51,085 nucleotides of DNA from Flavobacteriales bacterium (GTDB taxonomy: Bacteria > Bacteroidota > Bacteroidia > Flavobacteriales_D > Sanyastnellaceae), in the NCBI GenBank assembly GCA_947504275.1, contig CANNHA010000004.1:1-51085 (forward strand). The letters are read 5' to 3'. Under the pieces are notes generated by a model that was not told the DNA's origin, ran no database searches, and was given only the letters and a program-made list of their open reading frames with translations. This document shows positions 33,969-43,221 of this stretch, in pieces. The position numbers were made by a program, and so were the translations under genes. Position 1 is the first letter of the stretch; each line of letters starts with the position of its first letter.

Positions 33969-34404
33969 ATAGGTCTTTTATCATCAAATAATGTGGACCT
34001 ATTTGTTGAATATGATAGACCTCTGACCTTATCTCCCAACCGCACTTCAAGTAAAATGGGACTGCAACCTCGCGCGCATCGCACCAAAAAGATTTTCCAG
34101 GGAATATACCCATCACATGATCCAACAACTGTTTACTCAATCCCATTTTTCTCACACTGGGATGGGCTGCCATTGCCCTAAGGCGAAGCACATACTTTTT
34201 ACGGCTCACCTCTTTAGCCTCTTGCACTATGGTGCAACATGCCACAACCATTCCTTCATCATTTCTCATTGAAAAATGCCTTGTTGTTTCAGCAAAATCG
34301 ACATCCAACAAACACTCCTCCATCGCAGATTTGTGGGGCCATAAAACCAAAAAGCGCAATGAACGTAGGTCCATTGCGCTTTCTTCTTGAAAACTATAAT
34401 TCAT
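33967..34404 (-). CDS. GNAT-family N-acetyltransferase
   Basis: A 145-residue single GNAT domain that would move an acetyl group from acetyl-CoA to an amine. The acetyl-CoA strand and loop are LRAMAAHPSVRKMGLSKQLL, a variant of the V-x-P-x-x-Q/R-x-x-G-x-G/A motif, and the C-terminal AREVAVPFYLKCGWEI is typical. The substrate is unknown. The start lies seven bases after the sucC stop. The first ~25 codons contain a terminator-like hairpin (34344-34382), so most sucC transcripts may end inside this gene. Confidence 0.88.
   Translation of the reverse strand: MNYSFQEESAMDLRSLRFLVLWPHKSAMEECLLDVDFAETTRHFSMRNDEGMVVACCTIVQEAKEVSRKKYVLRLRAMAAHPSVRKMGLSKQLLDHVMGIFPGKSFWCDAREVAVPFYLKCGWEIRSEVYHIQQIGPHYLMIKDL
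34344..34382 (-). terminator. Terminator-like hairpin inside the 5' coding region of the GNAT gene
   Basis: On the minus strand an 11-base-pair perfect stem AAAGCGCAATG/CATTGCGCTTT (34351-34361 with 34372-34382) and a 10-base loop is followed by TTGGTTTTAT. It lies about 30 bases past the sucC stop and within the GNAT reading frame. Confidence 0.6.
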
Positions 34405-34411
34405 TTGTTCT

Positions 34412-35623
34412 TTATGCCAATACTGACTTTACTTTATCAGCAGCTTCTTGCAAAGTGATGGCACTGTGAACAGCCAATCCGCTATTGTCTATCAATTGCT
34501 TGGCCTCCTCTGCGTTGGTACCTTGAAGACGAACAATAATAGGAACTTCAATATTTCCCATGTTCTTGTATGCGTCCACCACACCTTGAGCAACGCGGTC
34601 ACAACGTACAATTCCTCCGAAAATATTGACCAAAATAGCCTTCACTGCAGAATCACGAAGAATCATTCTGAACGCTGTTTCTACACGCTTGGCATCAGCT
34701 GTACCTCCGACATCCAAGAAATTGGCAGGATCTCCACCGCTCAACTTGATAATATCCATGGTGGCCATAGCCAAACCGGCTCCGTTCACCATGCAACCCA
34801 CATTACCATCTAACTTCACATAATTCAAACCTGCTGCGCCAGCCTCAACCTCAATGGGATCTTCCTCTGTTACATCGCGCATGGCCAAATAGTCTGGATG
34901 TCGGAACAATCCGTTTCCATCAAAAGTAACCTTGGCATCAACAGCAATGACTTTGTCATCTGATGTTTTCAAAACAGGATTGATTTCAAACATCGATGCA
35001 TCACAACCCACATAAGCAGCGTACAATGACTTCACAAACTTGCCCATTTGCTTAAATGCCTCACCGCTCAATCCCAAATTGAAAGCAATCTTTCTGGTTT
35101 GGAAATCTGTAACGCCTGTCAAAGGATCAATGGTTTCCTTGTAAATACGCTCAGGTGTTTTCTCAGCAACCTCTTCGATATTCATTCCACCATCTGGAGA
35201 ATAAACAATCACATTGCGTCCCTGACCGCGATCCAAAAGAACAGACATATAAAACTCTTTGGGCTCGCTAGCTCCTGGTGCATAAACATCCTCAGCTATG
35301 AACACCTTGCTGACCAACTTTCCTTCAGCTTTGGTCTGTAAAGTGACCAAGTGTCCACCCAAAATTGCTTGGGCTTTCTCAGGCACTTCATCAACACTCT
35401 TGGCTAGGACAACGCCGCGAGAACCTGTCTCGGTTACTGTTCCTTTACCTCTTCCTCCTGCATGGATTTGCGCTTTCACAACAAACCACCCTGTGCCGGT
35501 TTCTTCTTTTAATCTTACTGCAGCATCTTTCGCCTCTTCAGGCGTTTCTGCTACATATCCGCGCTGCACGGCAACACCGTACTTGGCCAAAATACTTTTT
35601 CCTTGATACTCGTGAATATTCAT
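34412..35623 (-). CDS. sucC: Succinyl-CoA synthetase (ADP-forming) beta subunit
   Basis: TCA-cycle enzyme subunit that binds nucleotide and, with SucD, interconverts succinyl-CoA and succinate with substrate-level phosphorylation. At 403 residues it is close to the usual length. It has an N-terminal ATP-grasp domain ([30 protein letters not shown]) and a C-terminal CoA-ligase domain ([32 protein letters not shown]). sucD is not adjacent. TACCTTCG lies 19 bases upstream. Secure identification. Confidence 0.97.
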   Translation of the reverse strand: MNIHEYQGKSILAKYGVAVQRGYVAETPEEAKDAAVRLKEETGTGWFVVKAQIHAGGRGKGTVTETGSRGVVLAKSVDEVPEKAQAILGGHLVTLQTKAEGKLVSKVFIAEDVYAPGASEPKEFYMSVLLDRGQGRNVIVYSPDGGMNIEEVAEKTPERIYKETIDPLTGVTDFQTRKIAFNLGLSGEAFKQMGKFVKSLYAAYVGCDASMFEINPVLKTSDDKVIAVDAKVTFDGNGLFRHPDYLAMRDVTEEDPIEVEAGAAGLNYVKLDGNVGCMVNGAGLAMATMDIIKLSGGDPANFLDVGGTADAKRVETAFRMILRDSAVKAILVNIFGGIVRCDRVAQGVVDAYKNMGNIEVPIIVRLQGTNAEEAKQLIDNSGLAVHSAITLQEAADKVKSVLA

Positions 35624-35642
35624 GGTAATAAAATTACGCTTG

Positions 35643-35650
35643 CGAAGGTA
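35643..35650 (-). promoter_or_regulatory. -7 promoter element TACCTTCG for sucC
   Basis: TAnnTTCG match on the minus strand, 19 bases before the ATG. TTG at 35673-35675 is a candidate -33 with a 22-base spacer. It overlaps the region where the divergent lolD-like gene must have its promoter (TTTACTTTG, 35664-35672). Confidence 0.45.
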
Positions 35651-35677
35651 AGGGAAATCCTCCTTTACTTTGCAATT

Positions 35678-36328
35678 GTGATTGAGATCAAAAATATTAG
35701 AAAATCCTATGGCCCTTTGGAAGTTCTTAAAGGGGTCAATTTCAACATTAACCAGGGAGAAATCATGGCCATTGTTGGCGCATCTGGTGCCGGTAAATCA
35801 ACACTCTTGCAAATCTTGGGGACGTTGGACCAACCTGATCAAGGAGAAATCCTCTTCAATGGCCAATCCATCTTTGCGTTAAAAAATCAAGCGCTAAACG
35901 CCTTTCGAAACAAAGAAATTGGCTTTGTATTTCAGTTTCACAACCTATTGCCAGAATTCACAGCTATTGAAAACATCATGTTGCCTGCACTCATCAAGGG
36001 TGAGCCTAGTCAGAAAGCCAAAGAAAAGGCATTAGAAATTTTGAAAAGACTTGATGTGGTGGACAGAGCGCAGCACAAACCCAACGCACTTTCTGGCGGG
36101 GAGCAACAACGCATGGCTGTCGCAAGAGCGCTGATGAACAACCCTGCCATCATTTTAGCCGATGAGCCTTCCGGAAATTTGGACAGCCGGCACGCAGAAG
36201 AATTGCATCAACTTTTCTTTGATTTGAGAAATGAATTCAACCAAACTTTTGTGATTGTGACCCACAATGAAAAATTGGCGGACCAAGCTGACCGCAAATT
36301 GACCATGACCGACGGTAGGATTCAATAA
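35678..36328 (+). CDS. LolD-like ABC transporter ATP-binding protein
   Basis: Cytosolic ATPase of 216 residues from the MacB/LolD/FtsE group. It has Walker [10 protein letters not shown], signature LSGGEQQR, Walker B ILADEPSG and the H-loop VTHNE. In this group the ATPase works with FtsX-like permeases, for example in moving lipoproteins towards the outer membrane; no permease gene is adjacent. The start is GTG 35678 ([11 protein letters not shown]). The longer frame from 35603 would overlap sucC. TTTACTTTG just upstream is a one-base-shorter variant of the -7 element. Confidence 0.9.
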   Translation: MIEIKNIRKSYGPLEVLKGVNFNINQGEIMAIVGASGAGKSTLLQILGTLDQPDQGEILFNGQSIFALKNQALNAFRNKEIGFVFQFHNLLPEFTAIENIMLPALIKGEPSQKAKEKALEILKRLDVVDRAQHKPNALSGGEQQRMAVARALMNNPAIILADEPSGNLDSRHAEELHQLFFDLRNEFNQTFVIVTHNEKLADQADRKLTMTDGRIQ

Positions 36329-36355
36329 TTTTCACGCATCCTTTTTTTATCTGAT

Positions 36356-36363
36356 TATCTTTG
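36356..36363 (+). promoter_or_regulatory. -7 promoter element TATCTTTG for the BatA-domain gene
   Basis: Perfect TAnnTTTG match ending 4 bases before the ATG at 36368, which predicts a leaderless mRNA. Confidence 0.55.
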
Positions 36364-36367
36364 AGGC

Positions 36368-38386
36368 ATGCAATTTTTGCGACCAGAGATGTTGTGGGGG
36401 CTTTTGGCCTTGTCCGTGCCCATAGCAGTGCATTTGTTTAATTTTAAAAAGCAACGCATTGTCTATTTCCCTTTCACCTCTTTTCTAAAAGAAATCAAAG
36501 AAGAAACACAACAGCAATCCAAAATCAAACATTGGATCATTCTATTGCTAAGATTACTTGCCATCCTGGCTATTGTTCTTGCTTTTGCTCAGCCCACCTG
36601 GAATGCGCAATCCAACTCCAGCGGCAAAAAAAACATTAGCATTTACATCGACAACAGCTTCAGCATGGAAAACCAAAAGGATGGTATCTCCCTTTTGGAA
36701 AACGCCAAGAATAAAGCACTAGATATTGTATTTGCACATGGAGAAAATGACAACTTTCAAATCATCGCCAATGAATTCTCCGGAATACAACAGCACTTTG
36801 TCACAAAAGACAAAGCATTAGATATCATTCAAAGTATCCAACCTTCTCCTCTCTCCAGACCGTTAACAGAAGTATTGGAAAGACAACAAGATTTACTCAG
36901 CAAAAAAGCAGACCATCCCGCAGCCATCTACCACATTTCAGACTTTCAAAAAAATCATCTCAACAATTTTAAAATCCCCTCCAATTTCAAAACTCCTTTG
37001 CGATGGGTACCTGTTCAAAATGTTGCGACGGAAAACATTTACATTGACTCCATTTACTTTGAAATCCCTTATCATAGCCCAGAACAGGAGGAGATTCTTC
37101 ATGTTGTCCTAAAAAATGCTGGTAATAATCCAGTTCAGAATGTTCGTTGTGAATTCTCCGTGAATCAACAAATCAAAGGTGTGACAAGTGAAGAGTTGCA
37201 AGGACAAGAGCGAAAAGAAGTACTCTTCAAATTCACAAGCAATGGCGAAGGTATTCAAGAATGTAAAATCAACATCAACGATCAACCCATTGTTTTTGAC
37301 AACAACTTTTATTTCACCTATTGGATAGAGAAAGAACGTCCCATTGGGATTATAGCGGATAAAACTTCCAATGCCAAAAGGGTTTTTCAAAATGATGCCC
37401 ACTACCCTTCAACTGTCCAACAAAGTAGCAACGCCAATCTCAACAGTATAATCAATAGCCCCATATTTATATTGGAAAATCTGTCCAATCCTGCAAGCGG
37501 ATGGGTCAGCAGCATCAAAGCAAAAGTTGAAGAAGGCGGCACACTCATTATTATTCCACCTGTGCAAGAAAACAATGCAGCTTGGTCCAATCTCTACAAC
37601 CAATTGGGCATCGGGGCGGGATTTGAATTTGCAGCAACAACAACCAAAGGGGATCATGTTGATTTTAATCACCCATTGTTCAAAGGTGTCTTCAGCAAAG
37701 CAGATAATTTCCAACTCCCCACATCCAATGGACATCTCACTGGAAATTGGAACCCTGAAGTACAGAACCTGGTGTATTACCCTGACGGATCACCCATGTT
37801 GTGGATGAGAAAAATAGGAAAGGGTCAAGTTTTTGGTTGGAATTTCAATACCAAGGAAAGCAGTATTTTTCAACACAGTCTATTTCCAATTGCCATGATC
37901 CGATGTGCTGAGTTGTCGGGAAATCAACAACCGCTCTATTTCACTTTGGGGCAAAACGCCCCATTTGTCATTCAAAATTTATCATTGGGAAATGACGAGC
38001 AAATAACCTTGCAACTGAATAACAGCAAGGAAAAAATACTACCCTTGGTAAAAAGCAACAACCGCCAAGTATCCATTTCCATTGGTCAATACATCAATTC
38101 AAGTGGTATTTACAAAGCGATTCAGAACAACCAACCATTTTACTCCATTGGTATTAATTACAACCAAAACGAATCATCGCTCCAATTTTTCAAGGATACG
38201 GAATTAACTGATCTGATTTCCCAGAACACATGGACAGGTATAGAGGTGGTGGATAGCAGTATAGAAAACATTGGTAACTATGTCAAAAAAATGGATGAAG
38301 GAAATGAAATCTGGTGGTACCTCATCATCGTTGCTTTAATCTTCCTATTAACTGAAAGCCTATTAACCGGACTATGGAAAATGTAA
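36368..38386 (+). CDS. BatA-domain membrane protein with degenerate VWA-like domain
   Basis: Inner-membrane protein of 672 residues. The N-terminal BatA (aerotolerance-type) domain has two membrane segments (LWGLLALSVPIAVHLFNF and HWIILLLRLLAILAIVLAF). A VWA-like domain follows with a partial MIDAS motif YIDNSFSM (about residue 95), then a long beta-rich periplasmic region, and a C-terminal membrane segment (IWWYLIIVALIFLL, about 645-665). Such proteins are frequent in Bacteroidota, often with MoxR/Bat genes, which are absent here. Function unknown. It overlaps the dihydroorotase homologue by 13 bases. Confidence 0.85.
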   Translation: MQFLRPEMLWGLLALSVPIAVHLFNFKKQRIVYFPFTSFLKEIKEETQQQSKIKHWIILLLRLLAILAIVLAFAQPTWNAQSNSSGKKNISIYIDNSFSMENQKDGISLLENAKNKALDIVFAHGENDNFQIIANEFSGIQQHFVTKDKALDIIQSIQPSPLSRPLTEVLERQQDLLSKKADHPAAIYHISDFQKNHLNNFKIPSNFKTPLRWVPVQNVATENIYIDSIYFEIPYHSPEQEEILHVVLKNAGNNPVQNVRCEFSVNQQIKGVTSEELQGQERKEVLFKFTSNGEGIQECKININDQPIVFDNNFYFTYWIEKERPIGIIADKTSNAKRVFQNDAHYPSTVQQSSNANLNSIINSPIFILENLSNPASGWVSSIKAKVEEGGTLIIIPPVQENNAAWSNLYNQLGIGAGFEFAATTTKGDHVDFNHPLFKGVFSKADNFQLPTSNGHLTGNWNPEVQNLVYYPDGSPMLWMRKIGKGQVFGWNFNTKESSIFQHSLFPIAMIRCAELSGNQQPLYFTLGQNAPFVIQNLSLGNDEQITLQLNNSKEKILPLVKSNNRQVSISIGQYINSSGIYKAIQNNQPFYSIGINYNQNESSLQFFKDTELTDLISQNTWTGIEVVDSSIENIGNYVKKMDEGNEIWWYLIIVALIFLLTESLLTGLWKM

Positions 38387-39630
38387 AATCTGTTTTTATC
38401 AAGAACGCCAAAATTGTTGATGTTTCGAGCAAATGGAACGGCAAACAAGTGGACATCATCATTGATAAAGGATGCATTAAAGAAATAGGAAAAAACCTGA
38501 CTGCACCCAAAAGCGCCTTGATCTACGATCAACCTGAGTTAATCATGTGCCCAGGTTTTTTTGATATGCAAGCGCGTATTGGGGAACCCGGAAATGAAAT
38601 GGCTGAAACTTTTGAAACAGCATGCGCCGCAGCTGAGCAAGGTGGATTTACAGACCTATTGGTATACCCATCTCACAATCCGCCAACTTGCCACGCTGCT
38701 CAAGTTTCTTATATCAAGCAGAGTGGGAAAAGAGGGATTGCACTATATCCTACAGGTTGTATTTCAGAACAAATGAAAGGGAAACAATTGGCGGAGTTGT
38801 TTGACATGACGCAGGCCGGTGCCATGGCATTTACGGATGACAAAGAATCATTGTCGACTGCCATGATGATCAAGGCTTTAGAGTACGTGAATAGTTTTGG
38901 AGCGCTTCTCATGGTTTTTCCCTTGAACCAACAAGTCAATCCGGATGGATTAATGCACGAAGGAAAAACATCCACAGCAATGGGAACAAAAGGATTGAGC
39001 AGCCTGTCAGAATACATGCAAATTCAAAGAGATATCGAAATCCTTGGTTACACTGGTGGACGAATTCATTTCTCCAATGTATCATGTGCTGAGAGTGTTG
39101 AACTCATTCGCAAGGCAAAGAAAAAAGGAATGAAGATAACTTGTGGAGTTTCCGCACATCAACTTAGCTATCTTGACGAAGATTTAACCACTTTTCCAAC
39201 CAACTTAAAAGTACTTCCTCCCTTCCGTTCTCAAAAAGACAGAGATGCGCTCATCAAAGGATTACAGGATGACACCATTGATGTTATTGTTAGTGACCAC
39301 ACTCCTGTTATCATTGAGGAGAAAAGCGTTGAGTTTGAGTTTGCTTCTTTTGGTATCAGCTCTTTGCCTACAGCATTTTCCTGCATATACACCGCACTAG
39401 AAGGTGATATGGAGCTCAGTGCCATTATTCATAAGATGACCATTGCTCCAAGAGAAATTCTAGGTATTGAAACACCTAAAATTGAAGAGAGCCAGTCCGC
39501 TAGATTTACGCTCATTTCGACAGCTGAAAACACACAATGGAATAAAAAAGAGTGGGCTGCCAAATCCATCAATTCACCTTTCATTGGCGAAACTTTACGC
39601 GGTAAGGTGATTGCTACCTTGATTCAATAA
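38374..39630 (+). CDS. Dihydroorotase homologue lacking metal ligands (pseudo-dihydroorotase)
   Basis: An amidohydrolase-fold protein of 418 residues, clearly of the class I dihydroorotase family. The HxH zinc motif (DLHVHLREPG in active enzymes) reads DMQARIGEPG (64-73), with both His replaced by Gln66 and Arg68. The CHVS ligand motif reads SNVS. The late Asp remains in IVSDHTPV. It is therefore probably non-catalytic. Inactive dihydroorotase homologues are known to serve as structural partners of aspartate carbamoyltransferase; pyrB lies 2 kb downstream on the other strand. This variant is common in Bacteroidota, where it is often simply annotated dihydroorotase. Its 3' end overlaps rnz by 17 bases. 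Confidence 0.88.
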   Translation: MENVKSVFIKNAKIVDVSSKWNGKQVDIIIDKGCIKEIGKNLTAPKSALIYDQPELIMCPGFFDMQARIGEPGNEMAETFETACAAAEQGGFTDLLVYPSHNPPTCHAAQVSYIKQSGKRGIALYPTGCISEQMKGKQLAELFDMTQAGAMAFTDDKESLSTAMMIKALEYVNSFGALLMVFPLNQQVNPDGLMHEGKTSTAMGTKGLSSLSEYMQIQRDIEILGYTGGRIHFSNVSCAESVELIRKAKKKGMKITCGVSAHQLSYLDEDLTTFPTNLKVLPPFRSQKDRDALIKGLQDDTIDVIVSDHTPVIIEEKSVEFEFASFGISSLPTAFSCIYTALEGDMELSAIIHKMTIAPREILGIETPKIEESQSARFTLISTAENTQWNKKEWAAKSINSPFIGETLRGKVIATLIQ

Positions 39631-40540
39631 TTTCTATACTGTATTTCGTTCCCTCCTGCGCACACTCCACTTGAGGAAAAACGCTACCTGCTTCTAATTC
39701 AAAAGCACAGAGATCTGGATAACGTGCGCTGAAATGACCCAGAATCAACTTTCTAGCTTGATAAAATAGTGCAACTTCTGCAGCTTGTCTGGCGGTACTG
39801 TGATGGGTCTCTTTTGCACGCTTAACATGATCTTCCAAAAATGTTGCCTCATGATACAACAAATCAATTCCGATCAAATCCTCGTCTTCCAATTTCAAAG
39901 GCAATGTATCCGTGCAGAAGAAATACTTTCTGACTTGTTGTCTTGGACTACAAACCTCATTGGGTTCTATAACCTTTCCATCTTCTCGATGTATAGGCTT
40001 GTCCTTCTTCAAAACCAAGAGCTCATCCAAAGTCAATCTATAATGAGGTATGAATGACTTGACGATTTTTCGCTCAAGCGGTTTCTCGACAAATAAATAC
40101 GCATTGCAAGCCATGCGATGCTTGACAGGTATGCTCTTCACTTTTAAAAAATCATTCTCCCAAATCCACTCACTGCTTTTGTTGGTTTCGATAAAATGAA
40201 GCGGAAAAGAAAGGTAGGTATCAGAAATTCTAAAGGTCAAAGCCAACCATTCTTGCAATTCAGGGGGCCCTACAATGGTCAAATCAGCAGTTCTACCTAG
40301 TAATGAAAAAGTACTCAGCAACCCAATTAATCCATAAATATGATCACCATGCAAATGTGAAATGAAGATAACCTCAATACGTTGCATCTTGATACCATAT
40401 TGACGCAACTGTATTTGCGTACCTTCTCCGCAATCTAACAGAAAATAATGGTCACGTACAGAAACAACTTGGGCTGTGGGGCGGAGACGCTGAGTTGGCG
40501 TCGCTGCTCCACAGCCCAATATGGTAACGTCAAAATTCAA
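39614..40540 (-). CDS. rnz: Ribonuclease Z
   Basis: Zinc-dependent endonuclease that matures tRNA 3' ends. The 308 residues show the beta-lactamase fold with HLHGDH (HxHxDH), LLDCGEGTQIQL, a long exosite region, and the later metal ligands Asp in FFCTDT, with LYHEATF and LILGHFSARY. No ATG is available: the frame opens with TTG (40538-40540) directly after an in-frame TAA, which is also the stop of the upstream T9SS-exported gene. The two genes are therefore adjacent without a spacer, and initiation is probably by coupling. Confidence 0.95.
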   Translation of the reverse strand: MNFDVTILGCGAATPTQRLRPTAQVVSVRDHYFLLDCGEGTQIQLRQYGIKMQRIEVIFISHLHGDHIYGLIGLLSTFSLLGRTADLTIVGPPELQEWLALTFRISDTYLSFPLHFIETNKSSEWIWENDFLKVKSIPVKHRMACNAYLFVEKPLERKIVKSFIPHYRLTLDELLVLKKDKPIHREDGKVIEPNEVCSPRQQVRKYFFCTDTLPLKLEDEDLIGIDLLYHEATFLEDHVKRAKETHHSTARQAAEVALFYQARKLILGHFSARYPDLCAFELEAGSVFPQVECAQEGTKYSIEIIESR

Positions 40541-41308
40541 TTAATGCTGAACTACAATTCTCTTGGTTGAACGACTTGAACCGTTTTGCACACTGTACAA
40601 ATAAACTCCCTCCTCCCAATCTTGGGTATCCATCCACAAGGTGTTGAAGCCTCTCTTGGAAGCGAAAGATTTATTGTAAACCATACCGCCCAAAAGATTG
40701 TGGACTTCAACTTTCACCATTTCAGAAACGGGGGATTCAAAATTCAAATTGAAACCATTGTTGGCTGGATTGGGCTTTGCATTGCTGAGCTCAAATTTCA
40801 TTGATGTGTTTTCAATTACTGCAGTGCCATCGGTAATAGTAAGTGTATAACCTGCAAAAGCATAATCGACAGGAATCGGGAAGCCGAATAACAACGCTGT
40901 AGCGACTACATTGATTTCAATATTGAAAACGCCTGTTTGAGTGGGAGTACCAGACAAGGTAGCGCATTTTTGCTCACCAGCAGGGAAAGTGCAATTGGCA
41001 GGATTACAAGCGATGGCTAGGCCCAAATTTGAGATGGGTTGTCCGTTATCATAGGTAATGCTTTCAAGGGCAACGGTAGAAATGGTATAACCCGCGTAAG
41101 CAGGGTCAATTAATCCAGCGTCGTCTGGAATCATGAAGTAAATAACTTGATTATAGGGCTGGTTGATAATCCCGTCCATCAATCCTACTGTTGTATCTGG
41201 GAAAACTCCATAAACCGCTCCGCCAAAATCATACGCCAAAGGATCACATTGGGCTGTTGCTCCGAAAGACAACATCGCCATTAAAATTAAAGTGTAAAGT
41301 TTTTTCAT
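40541..41308 (-). CDS. T9SS-exported protein with type A sorting domain
   Basis: Extracellular protein of 255 residues. After a signal peptide (MKKLYTLILMAMLSFGATAQ) comes a beta-rich region that includes an Ig-like segment (CATLSGTPTQTGVFNIEINV). The C-terminal ~75 residues are a type A sorting domain (NAKPNPANNGFNLNF, VEVHNLLGGMVY, WEEGVYLYSVQNG, STKRIVVQ), the T9SS export signal that is cleaved on secretion. An ATG 12 bases upstream (41320) is also possible. It is probably in one transcript with the STAS gene upstream and rnz downstream. Ligand unknown. Confidence 0.88.
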   Translation of the reverse strand: MKKLYTLILMAMLSFGATAQCDPLAYDFGGAVYGVFPDTTVGLMDGIINQPYNQVIYFMIPDDAGLIDPAYAGYTISTVALESITYDNGQPISNLGLAIACNPANCTFPAGEQKCATLSGTPTQTGVFNIEINVVATALLFGFPIPVDYAFAGYTLTITDGTAVIENTSMKFELSNAKPNPANNGFNLNFESPVSEMVKVEVHNLLGGMVYNKSFASKRGFNTLWMDTQDWEEGVYLYSVQNGSSRSTKRIVVQH

Positions 41309-41320
41309 CTTGTTTATCAT

Positions 41321-41683
41321 TTATAATTCTCTTTCAACTTCTTCCATATATACCAAATCCACTGCCTCGTTAACCGTGGGGGTAATTTTCAAAACAGATT
41401 CCAATTGAGACAAAGTGATTAATTTTTTTACTGAATCTTGAAGACCTGTAATCACACATGACCCATTGGCATCACGACACAAACGGTTGGCCACCAAGAT
41501 GGCTGAAAGACCGCTGGAATCAATATAACGTGTTGAGGAAAGATCCAAAACAATGTTTCTCACTCCCGCCTTATTTTGAAGGACAATTTCACTCTTGAGT
41601 TCTGGAGCCTGAAGAGCATCTAATTTTTCGACATTGGTGGAAATAATTACCAACTTGTCTTTGGATTCAACAGCGAATTTCAT
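41321..41683 (-). CDS. STAS-domain protein, anti-anti-sigma-like
   Basis: A 120-residue single STAS domain with the conserved phosphoacceptor region YIDSSGLSAI (Ser56/57), as in SpoIIAA-type antagonists that are switched off by a kinase. No partner kinase (RsbW-like), phosphatase or sigma gene lies nearby, so it may instead control a two-component or lipid-transport partner. The start is ATG 41683 (MKFAVESKDK); the frame extends to 41701, but TATATTTG at 41699-41706 would then lie across the start. Confidence 0.88.
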   Translation of the reverse strand: MKFAVESKDKLVIISTNVEKLDALQAPELKSEIVLQNKAGVRNIVLDLSSTRYIDSSGLSAILVANRLCRDANGSCVITGLQDSVKKLITLSQLESVLKITPTVNEAVDLVYMEEVEREL

Positions 41684-41698
41684 TTGATGGTGTTTCCA

Positions 41699-41706
41699 CA
41701 AATATA
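41699..41706 (-). promoter_or_regulatory. -7 promoter element TATATTTG for the STAS gene
   Basis: Perfect TAnnTTTG match, 15 bases before ATG 41683. It separates the STAS gene from the upstream pyrRB operon. Confidence 0.5.
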
Positions 41707-41725
41707 ACGAGAAATTTCAAAATTC

Positions 41726-42670
41726 CTAATTGCGCTGAATTCCTTGTGCCAGTAGATAAATCACGGCCATGCGCACTGCCACGCCATTCTCCACCTGATC
41801 CAAAATGATACTGTAATCACCATCAGCTACTTCAGAGGATATTTCAACACCACGATTGATTGGGCCGGGGTGCATGACAACAATTTTTTTATTGATTTTC
41901 GCCAAGCGTTCAGCAGTCAAACCGTACTGCAGATGATACTCTCTCAATGAAGGAAACAAGCGAACATCACCATCCTGGCGCTCCAATTGAATGCGCAGCA
42001 TATTGGCCACATCGCACCAAGCCAAGGCTTTATCAAAATTGTATTCGACTTCAACACCCAAAGAATGAATGTGTTTGGGGATCATTGTGCTTGGCCCACA
42101 AACCATCACCTTTGCGCCCATTTTCTGCAGGCAGTCAATGTTGGAAAGTGCAACACGAGAGTGGGTGATATCACCAACAATCAGAACTTTTTTCCCTTTG
42201 AGATTACCTAATTTTTCACGAATGGAATAAGCATCCAATAGAGCTTGGGTTGGGTGTTCATGTGTTCCATCGCCAGCATTGATAATAGGAACATCAATGT
42301 GTTGACTCAGGAAGATGGCAGCTCCAGGTGAAGCATGACGCATTACCACCATATCCACTTTCATGGCCAAAATATTATTTACCGTATCCACCAAAGTCTC
42401 TCCCTTCTTGACACTGGAGGTAGCGGCAGAGAAATTAACCACATCAGCGCTCAATCGCTTTTGTGCCAATTCAAAGCTTAATCTTGTCCGGGTGGAATTT
42501 TCAAAAAACAAATTGGCAACGGTCACATCGCGCAAACTAGGAACACGTTTGATGGGACGTTGCAAAACCTCTTTAAACTCATCAGCATGATCAAAGATGA
42601 GCTGAATATCCTTGGCCGATAAATCTTTGATGCCCAAAAGGTGTTTAGTGGAAAGTAATTTTTCAGCCAT
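41726..42670 (-). CDS. pyrB: Aspartate carbamoyltransferase catalytic subunit
   Basis: Joins carbamoyl phosphate and aspartate, the committed step of pyrimidine synthesis. The 314 residues include the carbamoyl-phosphate motif STRTR (59-63), SSVKKGET (85-92) with the catalytic loop lysine, and HPTQALLD (139-146). The C-terminal aspartate domain includes MHPGPINRGVEI. No pyrI regulatory gene is present, so regulation must differ from E. coli. Its ATG (42670) lies 8 bases inside the end of pyrR. The metal-less dihydroorotase homologue at 38374 is a possible structural partner. Confidence 0.96.
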   Translation of the reverse strand: MAEKLLSTKHLLGIKDLSAKDIQLIFDHADEFKEVLQRPIKRVPSLRDVTVANLFFENSTRTRLSFELAQKRLSADVVNFSAATSSVKKGETLVDTVNNILAMKVDMVVMRHASPGAAIFLSQHIDVPIINAGDGTHEHPTQALLDAYSIREKLGNLKGKKVLIVGDITHSRVALSNIDCLQKMGAKVMVCGPSTMIPKHIHSLGVEVEYNFDKALAWCDVANMLRIQLERQDGDVRLFPSLREYHLQYGLTAERLAKINKKIVVMHPGPINRGVEISSEVADGDYSIILDQVENGVAVRMAVIYLLAQGIQRN

Positions 42671-43217
42671 TATTTTCTTGTTGTAACAATACTTGAGATT
42701 CTTTTTCCTTTTCAGACTTCCATACCACCCTGACCTTTTGCCCATCGTAATGATCCACACTTTTCCCGATCATCAATGGCTCTATGGGCAATTCTCTGGA
42801 GAACTTCCTGTTGATTAAAACCAACAGGTCAATTTTCTCAGGACGACCATATTCCAACAAAGCCTCGATTCCCGCGCGGATTGTTCGTCCTGTAAAAAGT
42901 ACATCATCGATCAACACAACCTTCTTTCCATCCAAATGCACGGGGATTTTAGTAGTATGGGCTACCAATTGCTTGTCACCTCTTCTAAAGTCATCTCTGT
43001 AGAAAGTAGGATCAACACAACCGTGAACAATTTGAATGTTGGGATGAATGTTCTTTAATTCATCGATAATGGCGGTCAAAAGGCTTATTCCCCGGGGCTG
43101 AAGACCAATAAGCACAGTGTTTTCAAAGGGATAATAATTTTCAGAAAGCTGAAGACACAATCGTTTGATGACCACACCCAAGAGTCCCTCATCCAACAAA
43201 ACCCGTTTCTTAGACAT
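42663..43217 (-). CDS. pyrR: PyrR bifunctional regulator / uracil phosphoribosyltransferase
   Basis: A 184-residue protein of the PyrR family. The PRPP-binding motif is VVLIDDVLFTGRT (100-112), preceded by the conserved QPRGISL and VDPTFYRDDF. In Firmicutes PyrR attenuates pyr transcription by binding leader RNA, and it has UPRTase activity. Here a TAAATTTG promoter element ends only four bases before the ATG, so there is no leader RNA to bind upstream of pyrR. The enzyme role, or control at another site, is more likely. It is first in a pyrR-pyrB operon. Confidence 0.94.
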   Translation of the reverse strand: MSKKRVLLDEGLLGVVIKRLCLQLSENYYPFENTVLIGLQPRGISLLTAIIDELKNIHPNIQIVHGCVDPTFYRDDFRRGDKQLVAHTTKIPVHLDGKKVVLIDDVLFTGRTIRAGIEALLEYGRPEKIDLLVLINRKFSRELPIEPLMIGKSVDHYDGQKVRVVWKSEKEKESQVLLQQENNG

Positions 43218-43221
43218 GCCA

